Shown: positions 1-9,555, counted from the first letter of the stretch. The stretch is DNA of 64,000 bases from COE1 sp963596435 (GCA_963596435.1 CAVBMG010000003.1:54315-118314); one strand, 5' to 3'. Notes: generated by a model from the sequence alone, not told the origin. Made by a program: numbers and translations.

Positions 1-253
1 GTGAAGTCACCAGATCTCCTACTATAAGGATAAAATCCGGATTTGCCTGTTCAATCTCCCGGATAACCTTATCATTGTCTTTTCCATACACCTTATTATG
101 TAGATCGGAAACCATAACAAAGCGACAGTTTTTCCTTAAATTTGGCAAAACAAATTGCTGCTTTGCTACCACAAAACGATTTCCATCTACCACACCTACG
201 ATCAGTAATGCTGCAATTATTATCAACAGCAGAATAATGACCACTTTTATCAT
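1..253 (-). CDS. Calcineurin-like metallophosphoesterase, N-terminal part (runs off the window)
   Basis: Eighty-four codons are visible from an ATG at 253, preceded by a good ribosome binding site (GAGGAG). The protein begins with one hydrophobic membrane segment (about residues 3-19). It then shows the first two metal-binding blocks of the metallophosphoesterase fold, VSDLHN (first Asp and His) and VGDLV (second Asp). This layout fits the membrane-anchored YkuE/YaeI-type phosphoesterases; substrates of that family are mostly unknown or lipid-linked. The gene follows the D,D-carboxypeptidase gene by 35 bases on the same strand and is probably co-transcribed with it, which would suit a cell-envelope role (inference). 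The GNH and GHxH blocks would lie outside the window, so activity cannot be judged. Confidence 0.85.
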   Translation of the reverse strand, partial: MIKVVIILLLIIIAALLIVGVVDGNRFVVAKQQFVLPNLRKNCRFVMVSDLHNKVYGKDNDKVIREIEQANPDFILIVGDLVTS

Positions 254-288
254 CCTTCTACTCCTCTTCGTCTCCCCAGGTGTCTGCA

Positions 289-1470
289 CTAGAGCAGATA
301 CAACTTATATACCCTGTATAAATAATCCCATATACCGGCGCGTTCTACAGACTGAACCGTCAGCATGGCAACACTGCCAAGCTCCTGCCCGTTCAGCGTA
401 TATCTGATTCTGCCCGCTTCTTCTCCCTGTTCAAAAGGTGCAGACAGATCATCCCTGTACTCATATGTCTTTATAATCTGACTAAAATCAGCTCCCGATG
501 TATCCAGATAGCGAAATTCGCCTTCTGGAACTACGGCTACCTGTGTTTCTTTTCCACCTGCAACCTTGACAGCTTCCAACGGTTCCCTGTTCTCATCCAC
601 ATATAATCTGGTCATGGCAAACCCATATTCCAACAGGCTTTTCGCCTCTGCAAAGCGCACTTTAAAATCAGGTGCTCCCATCACAACCGCGATCATGTCT
701 ATTCCATCCTTGTTCGCCGTTGCACTGAAACAGTATTTGGCAGTACTGGTCGAACCAGTCTTCAATCCCGTTGCCCAGGGATACTGTTTTAACAGTTTAT
801 TGGTACTGGATAAGGTAAAGGGCTTGCTTCCCTGTCTGGTCACATGGGTAATATCTTCCATCCATATCTTCGTATATTCATATATCGCGGGGTATCTGTT
901 AATCAATTCTCTGGACATAGTTGCCACATCACGGGCTGTTGTATGATGTCCGCTGTCTGATGTCAGACCGCAGCAATCCAGGAAATGTGTATTACTCATT
1001 CCCAATTGTGCAGCTTTCTCGTTCATCATATTCACAAATTCGCCTTCACTGCCTGCAATATATTCAGCCATGGCTACAGAAGCATCATTGCCGCTGGCTA
1101 CCGTAATACACTTGATCAATGTATCAACTGTCTGTATCTCTCCTTCTTCCAGAAAGACCTGCGATCCTCCCATCGACTTGGCGTGGGCACTCGTCACCAC
1201 TTCATCCTCCAGCTTGATCTTGCCCTTTTCCAGATTTTCAAAAATCAATAATAAGGTCATGATCTTCGTGATGCTGGCTGGACTTCTGACTTCGTCCGGA
1301 TTTTTTTCAAATAAAACAGTCCCCGTAGATGCCTCCATCAAGATTGCACTTGGGGATGTAAGCTCTATCTGTGCACATACTTCCATCCTGCAGATTGGCA
1401 TCATCAATACTTCTATCCATATGAGCACAGCACTTAATATTCTTATCCACGTTTTCTTCGTTTTATTCAT
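289..1470 (-). CDS. D-alanyl-D-alanine carboxypeptidase (penicillin-binding protein 5 family)
   Basis: Serine D,D-carboxypeptidase of peptidase family S11, which trims the terminal D-Ala from peptidoglycan stem peptides outside the membrane. The three active-site motifs are all present: SITK (Ser66/Lys69), SGN (126-128) and KTG (in LKTGST). A signal peptide covers about residues 1-34 and ends near VCAQ. A C-terminal beta domain follows, and a short amphipathic or hydrophobic tail (GIWDYLYRVYKLYLL) probably anchors the enzyme to the membrane, as in DacF/DacA. I chose the ATG at 1470 (MNKTKK) rather than an upstream in-frame ATG at 1500. It is preceded by AGAGG and directly opens the signal peptide. 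Vegetative versus sporulation use (DacF/DacB) cannot be told apart from sequence alone. Confidence 0.93.
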   Translation of the reverse strand: MNKTKKTWIRILSAVLIWIEVLMMPICRMEVCAQIELTSPSAILMEASTGTVLFEKNPDEVRSPASITKIMTLLLIFENLEKGKIKLEDEVVTSAHAKSMGGSQVFLEEGEIQTVDTLIKCITVASGNDASVAMAEYIAGSEGEFVNMMNEKAAQLGMSNTHFLDCCGLTSDSGHHTTARDVATMSRELINRYPAIYEYTKIWMEDITHVTRQGSKPFTLSSTNKLLKQYPWATGLKTGSTSTAKYCFSATANKDGIDMIAVVMGAPDFKVRFAEAKSLLEYGFAMTRLYVDENREPLEAVKVAGGKETQVAVVPEGEFRYLDTSGADFSQIIKTYEYRDDLSAPFEQGEEAGRIRYTLNGQELGSVAMLTVQSVERAGIWDYLYRVYKLYLL

Positions 1471-1529
1471 AGAATCGCCTCTTACATCTCTTAAAAACAA
1501 TCTATGAATCGAAAAATCTTTTTATACTC

Positions 1530-2108
1530 TTATTTTCTACTTTCTATGTATTCTAAAATATATCTTCTGCACTTTCCACTGATTCCTGTTGCCACTGCAA
1601 AATGATATCCAAAATCAAACAGTGCCATGACAAATACCAGTCCGATGGTTTTGATTCCCCAGGCAATCGGATATCTGTCAATCAGCTTCATAATCTTATC
1701 AAACAGAAATGTAATAATAATGACTGCATAGAAGCCCCAGGCAATTGTACTCTCCAGACATACAATCCCCTGATAATTACATGGCTTGTCATGATAGTCC
1801 CACCATACTTCTCCAAACAGACGAAGCATAAGTTTGGCTACCAGATATTCAAATACCGTTGCCAGGACAGCTCCAATAAAATACAGAGCTACCAGATTAT
1901 TGGCAAACGGATGCAGCACCAGATATCCAACCACAGCTCCCACTCCATAAATTGGACAAAATGGACCTGTCATAAATCCTCTGTTAGTCAGTTTATGATT
2001 GCAGAATGACATATATATGGATTCTACCATCCAACCTAACACACTAAATAAAAAGAAACACGCCGTCAAATGATAAAAATCATATCCGGCAAATTCTCTG
2101 GTCCACAT
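1530..2108 (-). CDS. CmpB-like putative ABC transporter permease (PF06541 type)
   Basis: A 192-residue protein with about five hydrophobic segments. It has the signature of the family named putative ABC-transporter type IV (CmpB): an LGWMVES block near the N-terminus followed by NRGF and GPFCPIYGVGA. The family is widespread in Firmicutes, and despite its name no transport function is demonstrated. The ATG at 2108 is preceded by GGGAGAG. It sits 59 bases upstream of the carboxypeptidase start, in the same direction, and the rpsU terminator separates it from rpsU. Function is unknown beyond being an integral membrane protein. Confidence 0.8.
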   Translation of the reverse strand: MWTREFAGYDFYHLTACFFLFSVLGWMVESIYMSFCNHKLTNRGFMTGPFCPIYGVGAVVGYLVLHPFANNLVALYFIGAVLATVFEYLVAKLMLRLFGEVWWDYHDKPCNYQGIVCLESTIAWGFYAVIIITFLFDKIMKLIDRYPIAWGIKTIGLVFVMALFDFGYHFAVATGISGKCRRYILEYIESRK

Positions 2109-2148
2109 GATTCACTACTCTCCCTCATCTACCTTAGAACGAAAAAAT

Positions 2149-2168
2149 CCCTGGCAGTATTGCCAAGG
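2149..2168 (-). terminator. Rho-independent terminator of rpsU
   Basis: An 8-bp stem (CCTTGGCA / TGCCAGGG read on the minus strand) with a 4-base loop is followed on the minus strand by six Ts (2142-2147). It lies 47 bases past the rpsU stop codon. Confidence 0.85.
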
Positions 2169-2215
2169 ATTCATTCATGGCAATGAAACCACCTTCAGGT
2201 GTTCCATTGTACTTA

Positions 2216-2392
2216 TTAATTATATTTACGTTTTCTAGCTGCTTCAGACTTCTTCTTACGTTTTACGCTTGGCTTCTCGTAATGCTCTCTTTTACGGATT
2301 TCCTGCTGAATTCCGGCTTTCGCACAACTTCTCTTGAATCTACGTAAAGCGCTGTCTAAAGTTTCGTTTTCTTTTACGATTACATTTGACAT
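2216..2392 (-). CDS. rpsU: 30S ribosomal protein S21
   Basis: Small ribosomal subunit protein of 58 residues, which helps base-pairing of the mRNA ribosome-binding site with 16S rRNA. The translated sequence starts MSNVIVKENE and contains LDSALRRFKR and the basic tail typical of S21 (KPSVKRKKK, AARKRKYN). Length and composition match the family exactly. The ATG at 2392 is preceded by an AGGT element and, a little further out, a GGAGG. It is a monocistronic unit, with its own extended -10 promoter upstream and a terminator at 2149-2168. Confidence 0.97.
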   Translation of the reverse strand: MSNVIVKENETLDSALRRFKRSCAKAGIQQEIRKREHYEKPSVKRKKKSEAARKRKYN

Positions 2393-2468
2393 GCTATCAC
2401 ACCTAACCTCCCTCCAGCCCTATTATTGTGTGCCAGACTGTTCGGGTATACTTAATTGCACACCTAAG

Positions 2469-2496
2469 ATTATATCAGATATCTTGAATACGTCAA
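2469..2496 (-). promoter_or_regulatory. Sigma-A promoter of rpsU with extended -10
   Basis: TTGACG (complement of 2491-2496), a 16-base spacer and TATAAT (2469-2474). A TG dinucleotide one base before the -10 makes it an extended -10 element. It lies 77 bases upstream of the rpsU start codon, in the gap after alaS. Confidence 0.75.
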
Positions 2497-2540
2497 CAGT
2501 TTTTTGCATATTTTTTTATTTTTTTATTCTTTATGCGAAA

Positions 2541-5195
2541 TTACAGCTGATTCTCCAATACTTTAGCTACTTCTGCAATTGCCTGATCTACTCCTGCAGG
2601 ATTCTTACCACCTGCCTGAGCCATGTTAGGACGACCGCCACCGCCGCCACCTACAAGAGCCGCAATGCCCTTGATCAGATTGCCTGCATGTGCGCCCTTT
2701 GCCATTGCTTCATCTGTAGCCATAGCGATTAAATTCACCTTGCCATCTGCAACAGATGCCAGTACAACTACGCCTTCACCAAGTTTAGCCTTGAGCTGAT
2801 CGCCCAGATCACGGAGAGCATTCATATCTACACCGTCTACCTTGGCAGCCAGAAGCTTCACACCCTTGATTTCAACAGTCTTGTCCATAACGTCTCCAAG
2901 GGCTTCCTTGGCAGCCTTGCTCTTGAGAGATTCATTCTCACTCTGCAATGCCTTCATTTCAGCCATCAGATGTTCCAGACGCTCTGTCAGTCCAGCCGGA
3001 GTTGTCTTTACAATCTTAGCACTCTTATCAATAGTTTCTTCTAATTCTTTATAATAACGTAATACGCCATTACCTGTTAATGCTTCGATTCTTCTGACAC
3101 CAGCAGCAACACCACTCTCAGAAAGAATCTTAAATGCCATAATAGCACCTGTATTTGGTACATGTGTACCACCACAAAGTTCGGTTGAGTAATCACCCAT
3201 CTTAACAACACGGACTACATCACCGTACTTCTCACCGAACAATGCCATTGCACCAGTCTTCTTGGCTTCTTCCAATGACATGTTTTCTGTTACAACAGGA
3301 AGATTATTAGCAATCTGCTCTACTACCTGCTGTTCAACCTTGGCAATCTCTTCCTGGGTCATAGCCTGGAAATGAGTAAAATCAAATCTTAATCTGTCTT
3401 CATTTACAAAAGAACCTGCCTGTTCTACATGAGAACCAAGAACATTTCTCAATGCCTTCTGTAATAAGTGTGTTGCACTGTGGTTCTTACATGTATCTGC
3501 TCTCTTTGCAGCATCTACACTCAGAGTAACCGTGTCGCCTACTTTGATCATACCCTTTGTAACAACACCGACATGTCCGATCTTGCCACCAAGAAGCTTG
3601 ATTGTATCTTTTACCTGGAATTCAGCATCTGGAAGTGTAATCACACCTGTATCTGCTTCCTGTCCACCCATTGTCGCATAGAAAGGAGTCTCATCTACAA
3701 TGATTGTTCCTGTCTGTCCATCAGTCAGTGCGTCTACCAGTTCATCCTCTGTAGTCAGGACTGTTACCTTAGACTGATGTGTTAATCTGTCATAACCTAC
3801 AAATTTGCTTGTGATACTTGGATCAATGGATTCATATACAGTAACGTCAGCACCCATATAATTGGTTACTTTACGTGCTTTACGTGCAGTCTCTTTCTGC
3901 TCTTTCATTGCAGCCTGGAAGCCCTCTTCATCTACTGTGAAGCCTTTTTCTTCCAAAATCTCAATTGTCAGGTCGATAGGGAATCCGTAAGTATCATACA
4001 ACTTGAAAGCATCTGCTCCTGCAAGTACTTTCTTGCCTTCCTGATTCAGCTTCTCTTCCATATCATTCAGAATAGAAAGTCCCTGATCGATTGTCTTGCT
4101 GAATTTATCTTCTTCCTGAACCAGAACGTTGAAGATAAAGTCTTTCTTCTCTTCCAGTTCCGGATAACCATCTTTACACTCATCAATAACTGTCTGTGCG
4201 ATCTTGGTCAGGAATTTACCTTCGATTCCAAGCAGTCTTCCATGTCTTGCAACACGACGGATCAATCTTCTCAGTACATATCCTCTGCCTTCATTAGATG
4301 GAAGGATACCATCAGAGATCATGAATGTTGAAGAACGCATATGGTCTGTGATCAGACGGATAGATACATCTGTCTTCTCATCCTTCTGATATTCTACGCC
4401 TGCTACTTCACAGATCTTGTCACGGATTGCTTTCATTGTATTAATATCAAATACAGTATCTACATCCTGTACTACAACTGCAAGTCTCTCAAGCCCCATA
4501 CCTGTATCAATATTCTTCTGTTCCAGTTCTGAATAGTTACCATGTCCATCACCATCGAACTGAGTAAATACGTTATTCCATACTTCCATGAAACGGTCGC
4601 AGTCACAGCCTACCTTACAATCAGGCTTACCGCAGCCATACTTGATACCTCTGTCATAATAGATTTCAGAACATGGACCACATGGACCAGCACCATGCTC
4701 CCAGAAGTTATCACATTCTCCAGTCTCAGGATCACGGTAGAATCTGGTAATCTTCTCTGCCGGAACACCGATCTCGTCTGTCCAGATATGGAATGCTTCA
4801 TCATCTTCACAATAAATAGAAGGATATAATCTCTCAGGATCAAGTCCTACTACTTTTGTCAGGAATTCCCAGCTCCATGCCAGAGATTCATGCTTGAAAT
4901 AATCTCCAAAAGAGAAGTTACCAAGCATTTCAAAGAAAGTAAGATGTCTTGCAGTCTTACCTACATTCTCGATATCACCTGTTCTGACACACTTCTGACA
5001 GGTTGTCACTCTACGTCTGGGTGGAATCTCCTGTCCAGTGAAATATGGCTTGAGAGGTGCCATACCTGAATTGATGATCAACAGACTGTTATCATTATGA
5101 GGCACTAAAGAGAAGCTCTTCATTGCCAGATGTCCTTTGCTTTCAAAAAATTCGAGAAACATTCTTCTCAAATCGTTTACTCCATAGTTTTCCAT
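2541..5195 (-). CDS. alaS: Alanyl-tRNA synthetase
   Basis: Class II synthetase that charges tRNA-Ala with alanine, 884 residues, the normal length for bacterial AlaRS. The N-terminal catalytic core shows the motif 1 and motif 2 region (FFESKGH, FFEMLGNFSFGDYF). The editing domain shows the metal-binding HSATH and CGGTH blocks, which clear mischarged Ser and Gly. The C-terminal DHHA1/C-Ala region ends with a glycine-rich GGGGGGRPNMAQAGG block. The ATG at 5195 is preceded by GGAGG at normal spacing. A near-consensus promoter lies just upstream, overlapping the end of the EAL gene. I saw no T-box leader in the short (about 100 base) upstream region, so regulation by uncharged tRNA is not supported here. 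Confidence 0.98.
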   Translation of the reverse strand: MENYGVNDLRRMFLEFFESKGHLAMKSFSLVPHNDNSLLIINSGMAPLKPYFTGQEIPPRRRVTTCQKCVRTGDIENVGKTARHLTFFEMLGNFSFGDYFKHESLAWSWEFLTKVVGLDPERLYPSIYCEDDEAFHIWTDEIGVPAEKITRFYRDPETGECDNFWEHGAGPCGPCSEIYYDRGIKYGCGKPDCKVGCDCDRFMEVWNNVFTQFDGDGHGNYSELEQKNIDTGMGLERLAVVVQDVDTVFDINTMKAIRDKICEVAGVEYQKDEKTDVSIRLITDHMRSSTFMISDGILPSNEGRGYVLRRLIRRVARHGRLLGIEGKFLTKIAQTVIDECKDGYPELEEKKDFIFNVLVQEEDKFSKTIDQGLSILNDMEEKLNQEGKKVLAGADAFKLYDTYGFPIDLTIEILEEKGFTVDEEGFQAAMKEQKETARKARKVTNYMGADVTVYESIDPSITSKFVGYDRLTHQSKVTVLTTEDELVDALTDGQTGTIIVDETPFYATMGGQEADTGVITLPDAEFQVKDTIKLLGGKIGHVGVVTKGMIKVGDTVTLSVDAAKRADTCKNHSATHLLQKALRNVLGSHVEQAGSFVNEDRLRFDFTHFQAMTQEEIAKVEQQVVEQIANNLPVVTENMSLEEAKKTGAMALFGEKYGDVVRVVKMGDYSTELCGGTHVPNTGAIMAFKILSESGVAAGVRRIEALTGNGVLRYYKELEETIDKSAKIVKTTPAGLTERLEHLMAEMKALQSENESLKSKAAKEALGDVMDKTVEIKGVKLLAAKVDGVDMNALRDLGDQLKAKLGEGVVVLASVADGKVNLIAMATDEAMAKGAHAGNLIKGIAALVGGGGGGRPNMAQAGGKNPAGVDQAIAEVAKVLENQL

Positions 5196-5286
5196 GGTTT
5201 ATCCTCCATCCATATATGTTCGTAATTGCTCTATCTTTCACAAAACTCACACAAATAAAAGTACTGATCCACAGACCAGCACATTT

Positions 5287-5315
5287 ATTATAGTTTAGCT
5301 CTTATTCCTTGTCAA
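5287..5315 (-). promoter_or_regulatory. Perfect-consensus sigma-A promoter of alaS
   Basis: TTGACA (complement of 5310-5315), exactly 17 bases, then TATAAT (5287-5292). The -35 hexamer lies inside the last codons of the upstream EAL-domain gene, whose stop codon is at 5302-5304. The leader to the alaS start is about 85 bases. Confidence 0.85.
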
Positions 5316-7236
5316 ATAGAAATGTAGGATTTTTCGAGATACATTCTATGAACTTGTTCACCGGCAATGGTTTGGAAAAATAATATCCCTGGAGATAATC
5401 GCACCCAAGCTGTGTCAGCTTCTGTGCCATCTCCCGTGACTCCACTCCTTCTACCACAATCTCCATGTTCATTTCTTTAATCATATTAATGCTCGCGCAT
5501 AATGCAATCATTGCACGTTCATTTTCAAAAGAAGACCACAGAATAGATTTGTCTATCTTCACAATCCTGAAAGGAAGCGTCATCATATAGGTAATTGTGG
5601 AATATCCTGTTCCATAATCATCCAGTGAGAAGCTTACGCCCATTTCACTGATCTTACGCATATTGTCTGCCAGAATTGCTTTACTCTGCGCAAGTGCAGT
5701 CTCTGTTATCTCAAGATTGAGCAGCTGCGGATCAATTTCATATTTTTCAAGAGTTTTCTTAATCTCTTCCGGTAAAATATCCTGCATACATTCGATAACA
5801 GATAAATTAACTTCTATATAATGAAGTCCATACTTTGTAATATCCTCTTTCTGCAGGAAGCGGCACACACTTTCCAGCACCATTTGTCCGATTTCTATAA
5901 TCTTACCGTTCTTCTCAGCAATGGGAATGAATTCTTCCGGTGAAATAAATCCCATCTCTTCATCATACATTCTAAGCAAAGCCTCTGCCGCAATGATTCT
6001 CTGCTCTTTCACGCCATAGATTGGCTGATAATATACCTCGAAGCTTGTCTTTTGCAGCGCACGCTCTATCGCCCGTTCTATCTCGCCATATCTTTTCATG
6101 TACGCAACATCAAGATGTCCGCCCTCATACATACTGCCTCCATGAAGTGACGGCATAATCTCCAGATATGCCAGATAACTATATATATCATTAATATTTC
6201 TTACATCATCAGGAATACTCAGGAAAGCTCCAACGCCCCACACTGTAATCTCATTTCCATATATCTTCCATTGCTTCTGCACTTTATTCATAAGATTCTT
6301 TGCAATGTCATAAGCCTTATCCCTGTCTGCCTCTTCCAATATGACTGCAAAACGCGCATCACGCAGATAATAAACCCGATCCCTGCTCTGAAGATTGCAC
6401 AGTTCATATGTAACCTCCCGCATTAATTTCTTATAAGTCTCCAGTCCATACCTGTCCTGAATGGCGCTTTTGTCACGAAATCGTATAACTGCCAGATAAC
6501 TGTTGACCTTCTGCCCTGTCAGGGATTCTATTTTACAGGAAAAAGCATATTGATTCAGAGCGCTTGTATCAGAATCCAGCATACGATTGGTCTTTGGCAC
6601 ATTCAGATACACCCACAGCATACCTATTGTCAGTGTAAAGCTCTCAATGTTAAAGCCTGGGAACACATATTGTAAAAAAGCTCCCAGTGCAGGAATCATT
6701 ACGAATACAAGCAACGCAATTTTCCTTGACCAGTCCAGTACATGCCCAAATCGAATCAGATGCCATATAGCAAACACGATATAACAGATTGCAAAAATAT
6801 AATACAGCCATATCTGCTGTCCTCGGACATAGTTGCCCTGTACATCTGTCAGAAAAAGCCAATGAAACCTTATATTTCCAAAAATCAGAAAAAGTCCGTA
6901 CAGATTTGTAATGGCGCATATGATTTTCCATCCTTTGGAGACCAGTTTACCAGAATCCGTACACAACACAATATAACCTGCATATCCTACTATAATGAAT
7001 TGTCTGGTAATCAGATAAACCGTATTCAAAAGATAGATTGCTCTTGTGGGCAGCCGATACCATATGCCATTGAGCCCAAGTCCCAGATCCAACAGATTGG
7101 ATATGACTACGATCCACATCAGCAGCATTAATATCCGATTGTCCTTCGTCGGTATCCTATATCTTAAATAAAAAGATGCCAACAACGTAAAACTCAAGAT
7201 TACAGAACTGATTACAAAATACAGACTATTTTCCAT
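5302..7236 (-). CDS. Membrane-bound c-di-GMP phosphodiesterase (EAL domain, degenerate GGDEF)
   Basis: A 644-residue signalling protein. Residues 1 to about 215 carry seven or so hydrophobic helices (a 7TM-type sensor). The middle (about 235-375) looks like a GGDEF fold that has lost the GGDEF signature, so no cyclase activity is expected. The C-terminal EAL domain is intact: EALLR, the Asn of EVNLSV, EITET, DDYGTGYS, KIDKS, EGVES and QGYYFSKPL are all present, which are the metal- and substrate-binding residues of active phosphodiesterases. It should hydrolyse c-di-GMP to pGpG at the inner membrane, in response to an unknown signal. The ATG at 7236 has AGGAG upstream. It lies downstream of the glyQS terminator and appears to be transcribed alone. 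Confidence 0.93.
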   Translation of the reverse strand: MENSLYFVISSVILSFTLLASFYLRYRIPTKDNRILMLLMWIVVISNLLDLGLGLNGIWYRLPTRAIYLLNTVYLITRQFIIVGYAGYIVLCTDSGKLVSKGWKIICAITNLYGLFLIFGNIRFHWLFLTDVQGNYVRGQQIWLYYIFAICYIVFAIWHLIRFGHVLDWSRKIALLVFVMIPALGAFLQYVFPGFNIESFTLTIGMLWVYLNVPKTNRMLDSDTSALNQYAFSCKIESLTGQKVNSYLAVIRFRDKSAIQDRYGLETYKKLMREVTYELCNLQSRDRVYYLRDARFAVILEEADRDKAYDIAKNLMNKVQKQWKIYGNEITVWGVGAFLSIPDDVRNINDIYSYLAYLEIMPSLHGGSMYEGGHLDVAYMKRYGEIERAIERALQKTSFEVYYQPIYGVKEQRIIAAEALLRMYDEEMGFISPEEFIPIAEKNGKIIEIGQMVLESVCRFLQKEDITKYGLHYIEVNLSVIECMQDILPEEIKKTLEKYEIDPQLLNLEITETALAQSKAILADNMRKISEMGVSFSLDDYGTGYSTITYMMTLPFRIVKIDKSILWSSFENERAMIALCASINMIKEMNMEIVVEGVESREMAQKLTQLGCDYLQGYYFSKPLPVNKFIECISKNPTFLFDKE

Positions 7237-7412
7237 TATGATAACTCCTAAAGCTCAACAGCAAAATCCATTTCACTGAAACAATATACATTTTAGCATA
7301 TTTTCTATTATTAATATATAGATTTTGAATGTATACAGTATTTATTTGTGCATAATTATGTTTTGTCTGTATATTATGTTTACTTACATTGGATATATTA
7401 CCGAATATCAAA

Positions 7413-7459
7413 AAAGCACCTCCTTTATCAGCCTGTTATACTGATAAAAGAAGTGCTTT
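7413..7459 (-). terminator. Strong Rho-independent terminator of glyQS and the long upstream operon
   Basis: A 19-bp hairpin with arms 7413-7431 and 7441-7459 and a 9-base loop. The two imperfect positions become G-U pairs only in the minus-strand RNA, which fixes the direction. A T-run follows on the minus strand. It lies 16 bases past the glyQS stop. Confidence 0.92.
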
Positions 7460-7474
7460 GATTACTTATATGTT

Positions 7475-8863
7475 TTAGAATGTAAACTTATCTGCAAAAT
7501 ATGCATCCAGTTCATCAATAGGTATTCTTACCTGTTCCATGGAATCACGGAAACGAATGGTTACTGCATGATCTTCCTCTGAATCAAAGTCATAAGTAAT
7601 GCAGAATGGTGTACCAATCTCATCCTGACGGCGATATCTCTTACCGATATTTCCTCTGTCATCAAATTCACAGTTGTATTTCTTGGACAGCTGTGCATAG
7701 ATTTTCTCAGCACCCTCGTTAAGCTTCTTGCTTAATGGAAGAATACCGATCTTAACAGGAGCAAGTGCCGGATGGAAATGTAATACTGTTCTTACATCGC
7801 CCTCTCCAATCTCTTCCTCATCATATGCTGCACAAAGGAATGCCAGTACAACACGGTCTGCACCTAATGAAGGCTCGATAACATAAGGAACATATTTCTC
7901 CTTCTTCTCATCATCGAAGTAAGACATATCCTGTCCAGATGTATTCTGATGCTGTGTCAGGTCGTAATCAGTTCTGTCTGCAATTCCCCATAACTCGCCC
8001 CAGCCAAATGGGAAGAGGAATTCAATATCAGTGGTTCCCTTAGAATAGAAGCATAATTCTTCTGGTGAATGATCACGCAGACGCATCTCATCTTCCTTGA
8101 TACCAAGGCTTAACAGCCAGTCACGGCAAAATGCTCTCCAGTACTGGAACCATTCAAGGTCAGTGCCTGGCTCGCAGAAAAATTCAAGTTCCATCTGTTC
8201 AAACTCTCTGGTACGGAAAGTAAAGTTACCAGGTGTGATTTCGTTTCTGAAAGACTTACCGATCTGACCAATCCCAAATGGAATCTTCTTTCTGGAAGTT
8301 CTCTGTACGTTCTTAAAGTTTACGAAAATACCCTGTGCAGTCTCCGGTCTTAAATATACAGTATTCTTGGCATCCTCTGTAACACCCTGGAAAGTCTTGA
8401 ACATCAGGTTGAACTGACGAATATCTGTAAAGTTGTGTTTTCCACAGCTTGGGCATGGAATCTGGTTCTCTTCGATGAACTGCATCATCTTCTCCTGACT
8501 CCATGCATCTACAGACTCTGTCAGAGTGATGCCCTTTTCCTCACAATAATCTTCAATCAGCTTATCTGCACGGAAACGCTCATGGCATTCCTTACAATCC
8601 ATAAGAGGATCAGAGAAACCGCCCAGATGTCCAGAAGCTACCCATGTCTGAGGGTTCATCAAAATGGCACAGTCAACACCTACATTATAAGGGTTCTCCA
8701 TGACAAATTTCTGCCACCATGCTCTCTTTACATTGTTCTTCAGCTCTACACCAAGATTACCATAATCCCAGGTGTTCGCAAGTCCACCGTAGATCTCTGA
8801 GCCAGGATATACAAATCCTCTCGCTTTTGCCAAAGCAACAATTTTGTCCATTGTCTTTTCCAT
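7475..8863 (-). CDS. glyQS: Glycyl-tRNA synthetase, dimeric single-chain type
   Basis: Class II synthetase of the homodimeric (eukaryote/archaea-like) type, which charges tRNA-Gly. It is 462 residues long, the usual length in Bacilli and Clostridia. Visible landmarks are the N-terminal ARGFVYPGSEIYGG block, a zinc-type cysteine pair region (CKECHERF and CPSCGKHNF), motif 2 (FRNEITPGNFTFRTREFEQME) in the core, and motif 3 with the SLGADRVVLAFL block. The C-terminal anticodon-binding domain ends at about residue 460. The ATG at 8863 has AAGGTGAGG upstream. It is the last gene of a long minus-strand run and is followed by a strong terminator. No T-box can be fitted in the 25-base gap to the upstream lipoprotein gene. 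Confidence 0.97.
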   Translation of the reverse strand: MEKTMDKIVALAKARGFVYPGSEIYGGLANTWDYGNLGVELKNNVKRAWWQKFVMENPYNVGVDCAILMNPQTWVASGHLGGFSDPLMDCKECHERFRADKLIEDYCEEKGITLTESVDAWSQEKMMQFIEENQIPCPSCGKHNFTDIRQFNLMFKTFQGVTEDAKNTVYLRPETAQGIFVNFKNVQRTSRKKIPFGIGQIGKSFRNEITPGNFTFRTREFEQMELEFFCEPGTDLEWFQYWRAFCRDWLLSLGIKEDEMRLRDHSPEELCFYSKGTTDIEFLFPFGWGELWGIADRTDYDLTQHQNTSGQDMSYFDDEKKEKYVPYVIEPSLGADRVVLAFLCAAYDEEEIGEGDVRTVLHFHPALAPVKIGILPLSKKLNEGAEKIYAQLSKKYNCEFDDRGNIGKRYRRQDEIGTPFCITYDFDSEEDHAVTIRFRDSMEQVRIPIDELDAYFADKFTF

Positions 8864-8888
8864 TATTCTTTCCTCACCTTATCGTTAT

Positions 8889-9503
8889 TTATTTGAATAC
8901 AACAACGCTAACACCCTGCGTTTGTTCTATATCTGCCACTTTTTTGGAAACAACGCTTACACTGTCTCCTGCATATAATATGTCACCATAGCATTCCAGT
9001 CTGATACCATTCTCTACAGAATCCGGTATTTTCATAAGTACTATATGGTGTTCTCCCATCTCCAGAAGCTCCTGTTTACCGATTCTGTCTGTCTCATCTT
9101 TCGTGTTGACAAGTGACAGATTCAGATCATAGCCTGCTGTATATGCTTCCTGAATTGTGCCAACAAACAGCAACTGGCTGTTATATCCCATATAGGAGGC
9201 GGCACTGTCATATTTCATATTGACTATGACTTTATTATCTGCTATTTCACTGCCAGTTAATGTGATCTCTGCCGTGGGATTCTCTTCGCAATACTGCTCT
9301 ATCGAGCCACCTATCAAAGAATTAAGACCGTCCAGATCATAGTATTCCTTATCAAAGCTCTCTACGATAGTATGCTCCACACTCCCATTCTTATCAAGCT
9401 TGAGCGTACTCATGCCAGTCTCCCCGGCACCTGTACCGGAACCGCATGCTGTCAGACACATCATCAGCACTGCCAGAATTCCTGCTGTATTAAATTTCTT
9501 CAT
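8889..9503 (-). CDS. Small lipoprotein of unknown function
   Basis: A 204-residue secreted lipoprotein with signal peptide MKKFNTAGILAVLMMCLTAC. The lipobox LTAC puts the lipidated Cys at residue 20. The mature part has no family I recognise. It contains a repeated charged/beta pattern and an ending that resembles a small all-beta domain. I chose the ATG at 9503 because AGGAGATT lies at correct spacing; an ATG four codons upstream would place the ribosome binding site inside the gene. It sits between recO and glyQS (gaps of 52 and 25 bases) and is co-directional with both, so it is likely co-transcribed. No function can be assigned. Confidence 0.85.
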   Translation of the reverse strand: MKKFNTAGILAVLMMCLTACGSGTGAGETGMSTLKLDKNGSVEHTIVESFDKEYYDLDGLNSLIGGSIEQYCEENPTAEITLTGSEIADNKVIVNMKYDSAASYMGYNSQLLFVGTIQEAYTAGYDLNLSLVNTKDETDRIGKQELLEMGEHHIVLMKIPDSVENGIRLECYGDILYAGDSVSVVSKKVADIEQTQGVSVVVFK

Positions 9504-9555
9504 AATCTCCTCCACAACAAATCCCTAATGGATTCTGCGTCCTATTATAACCAAC

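Noticed and set aside
5196..5286. T-box leader before alaS
   Set aside because: Only about 85 bases lie between the promoter and the start codon, with no specifier-loop or antiterminator pattern.
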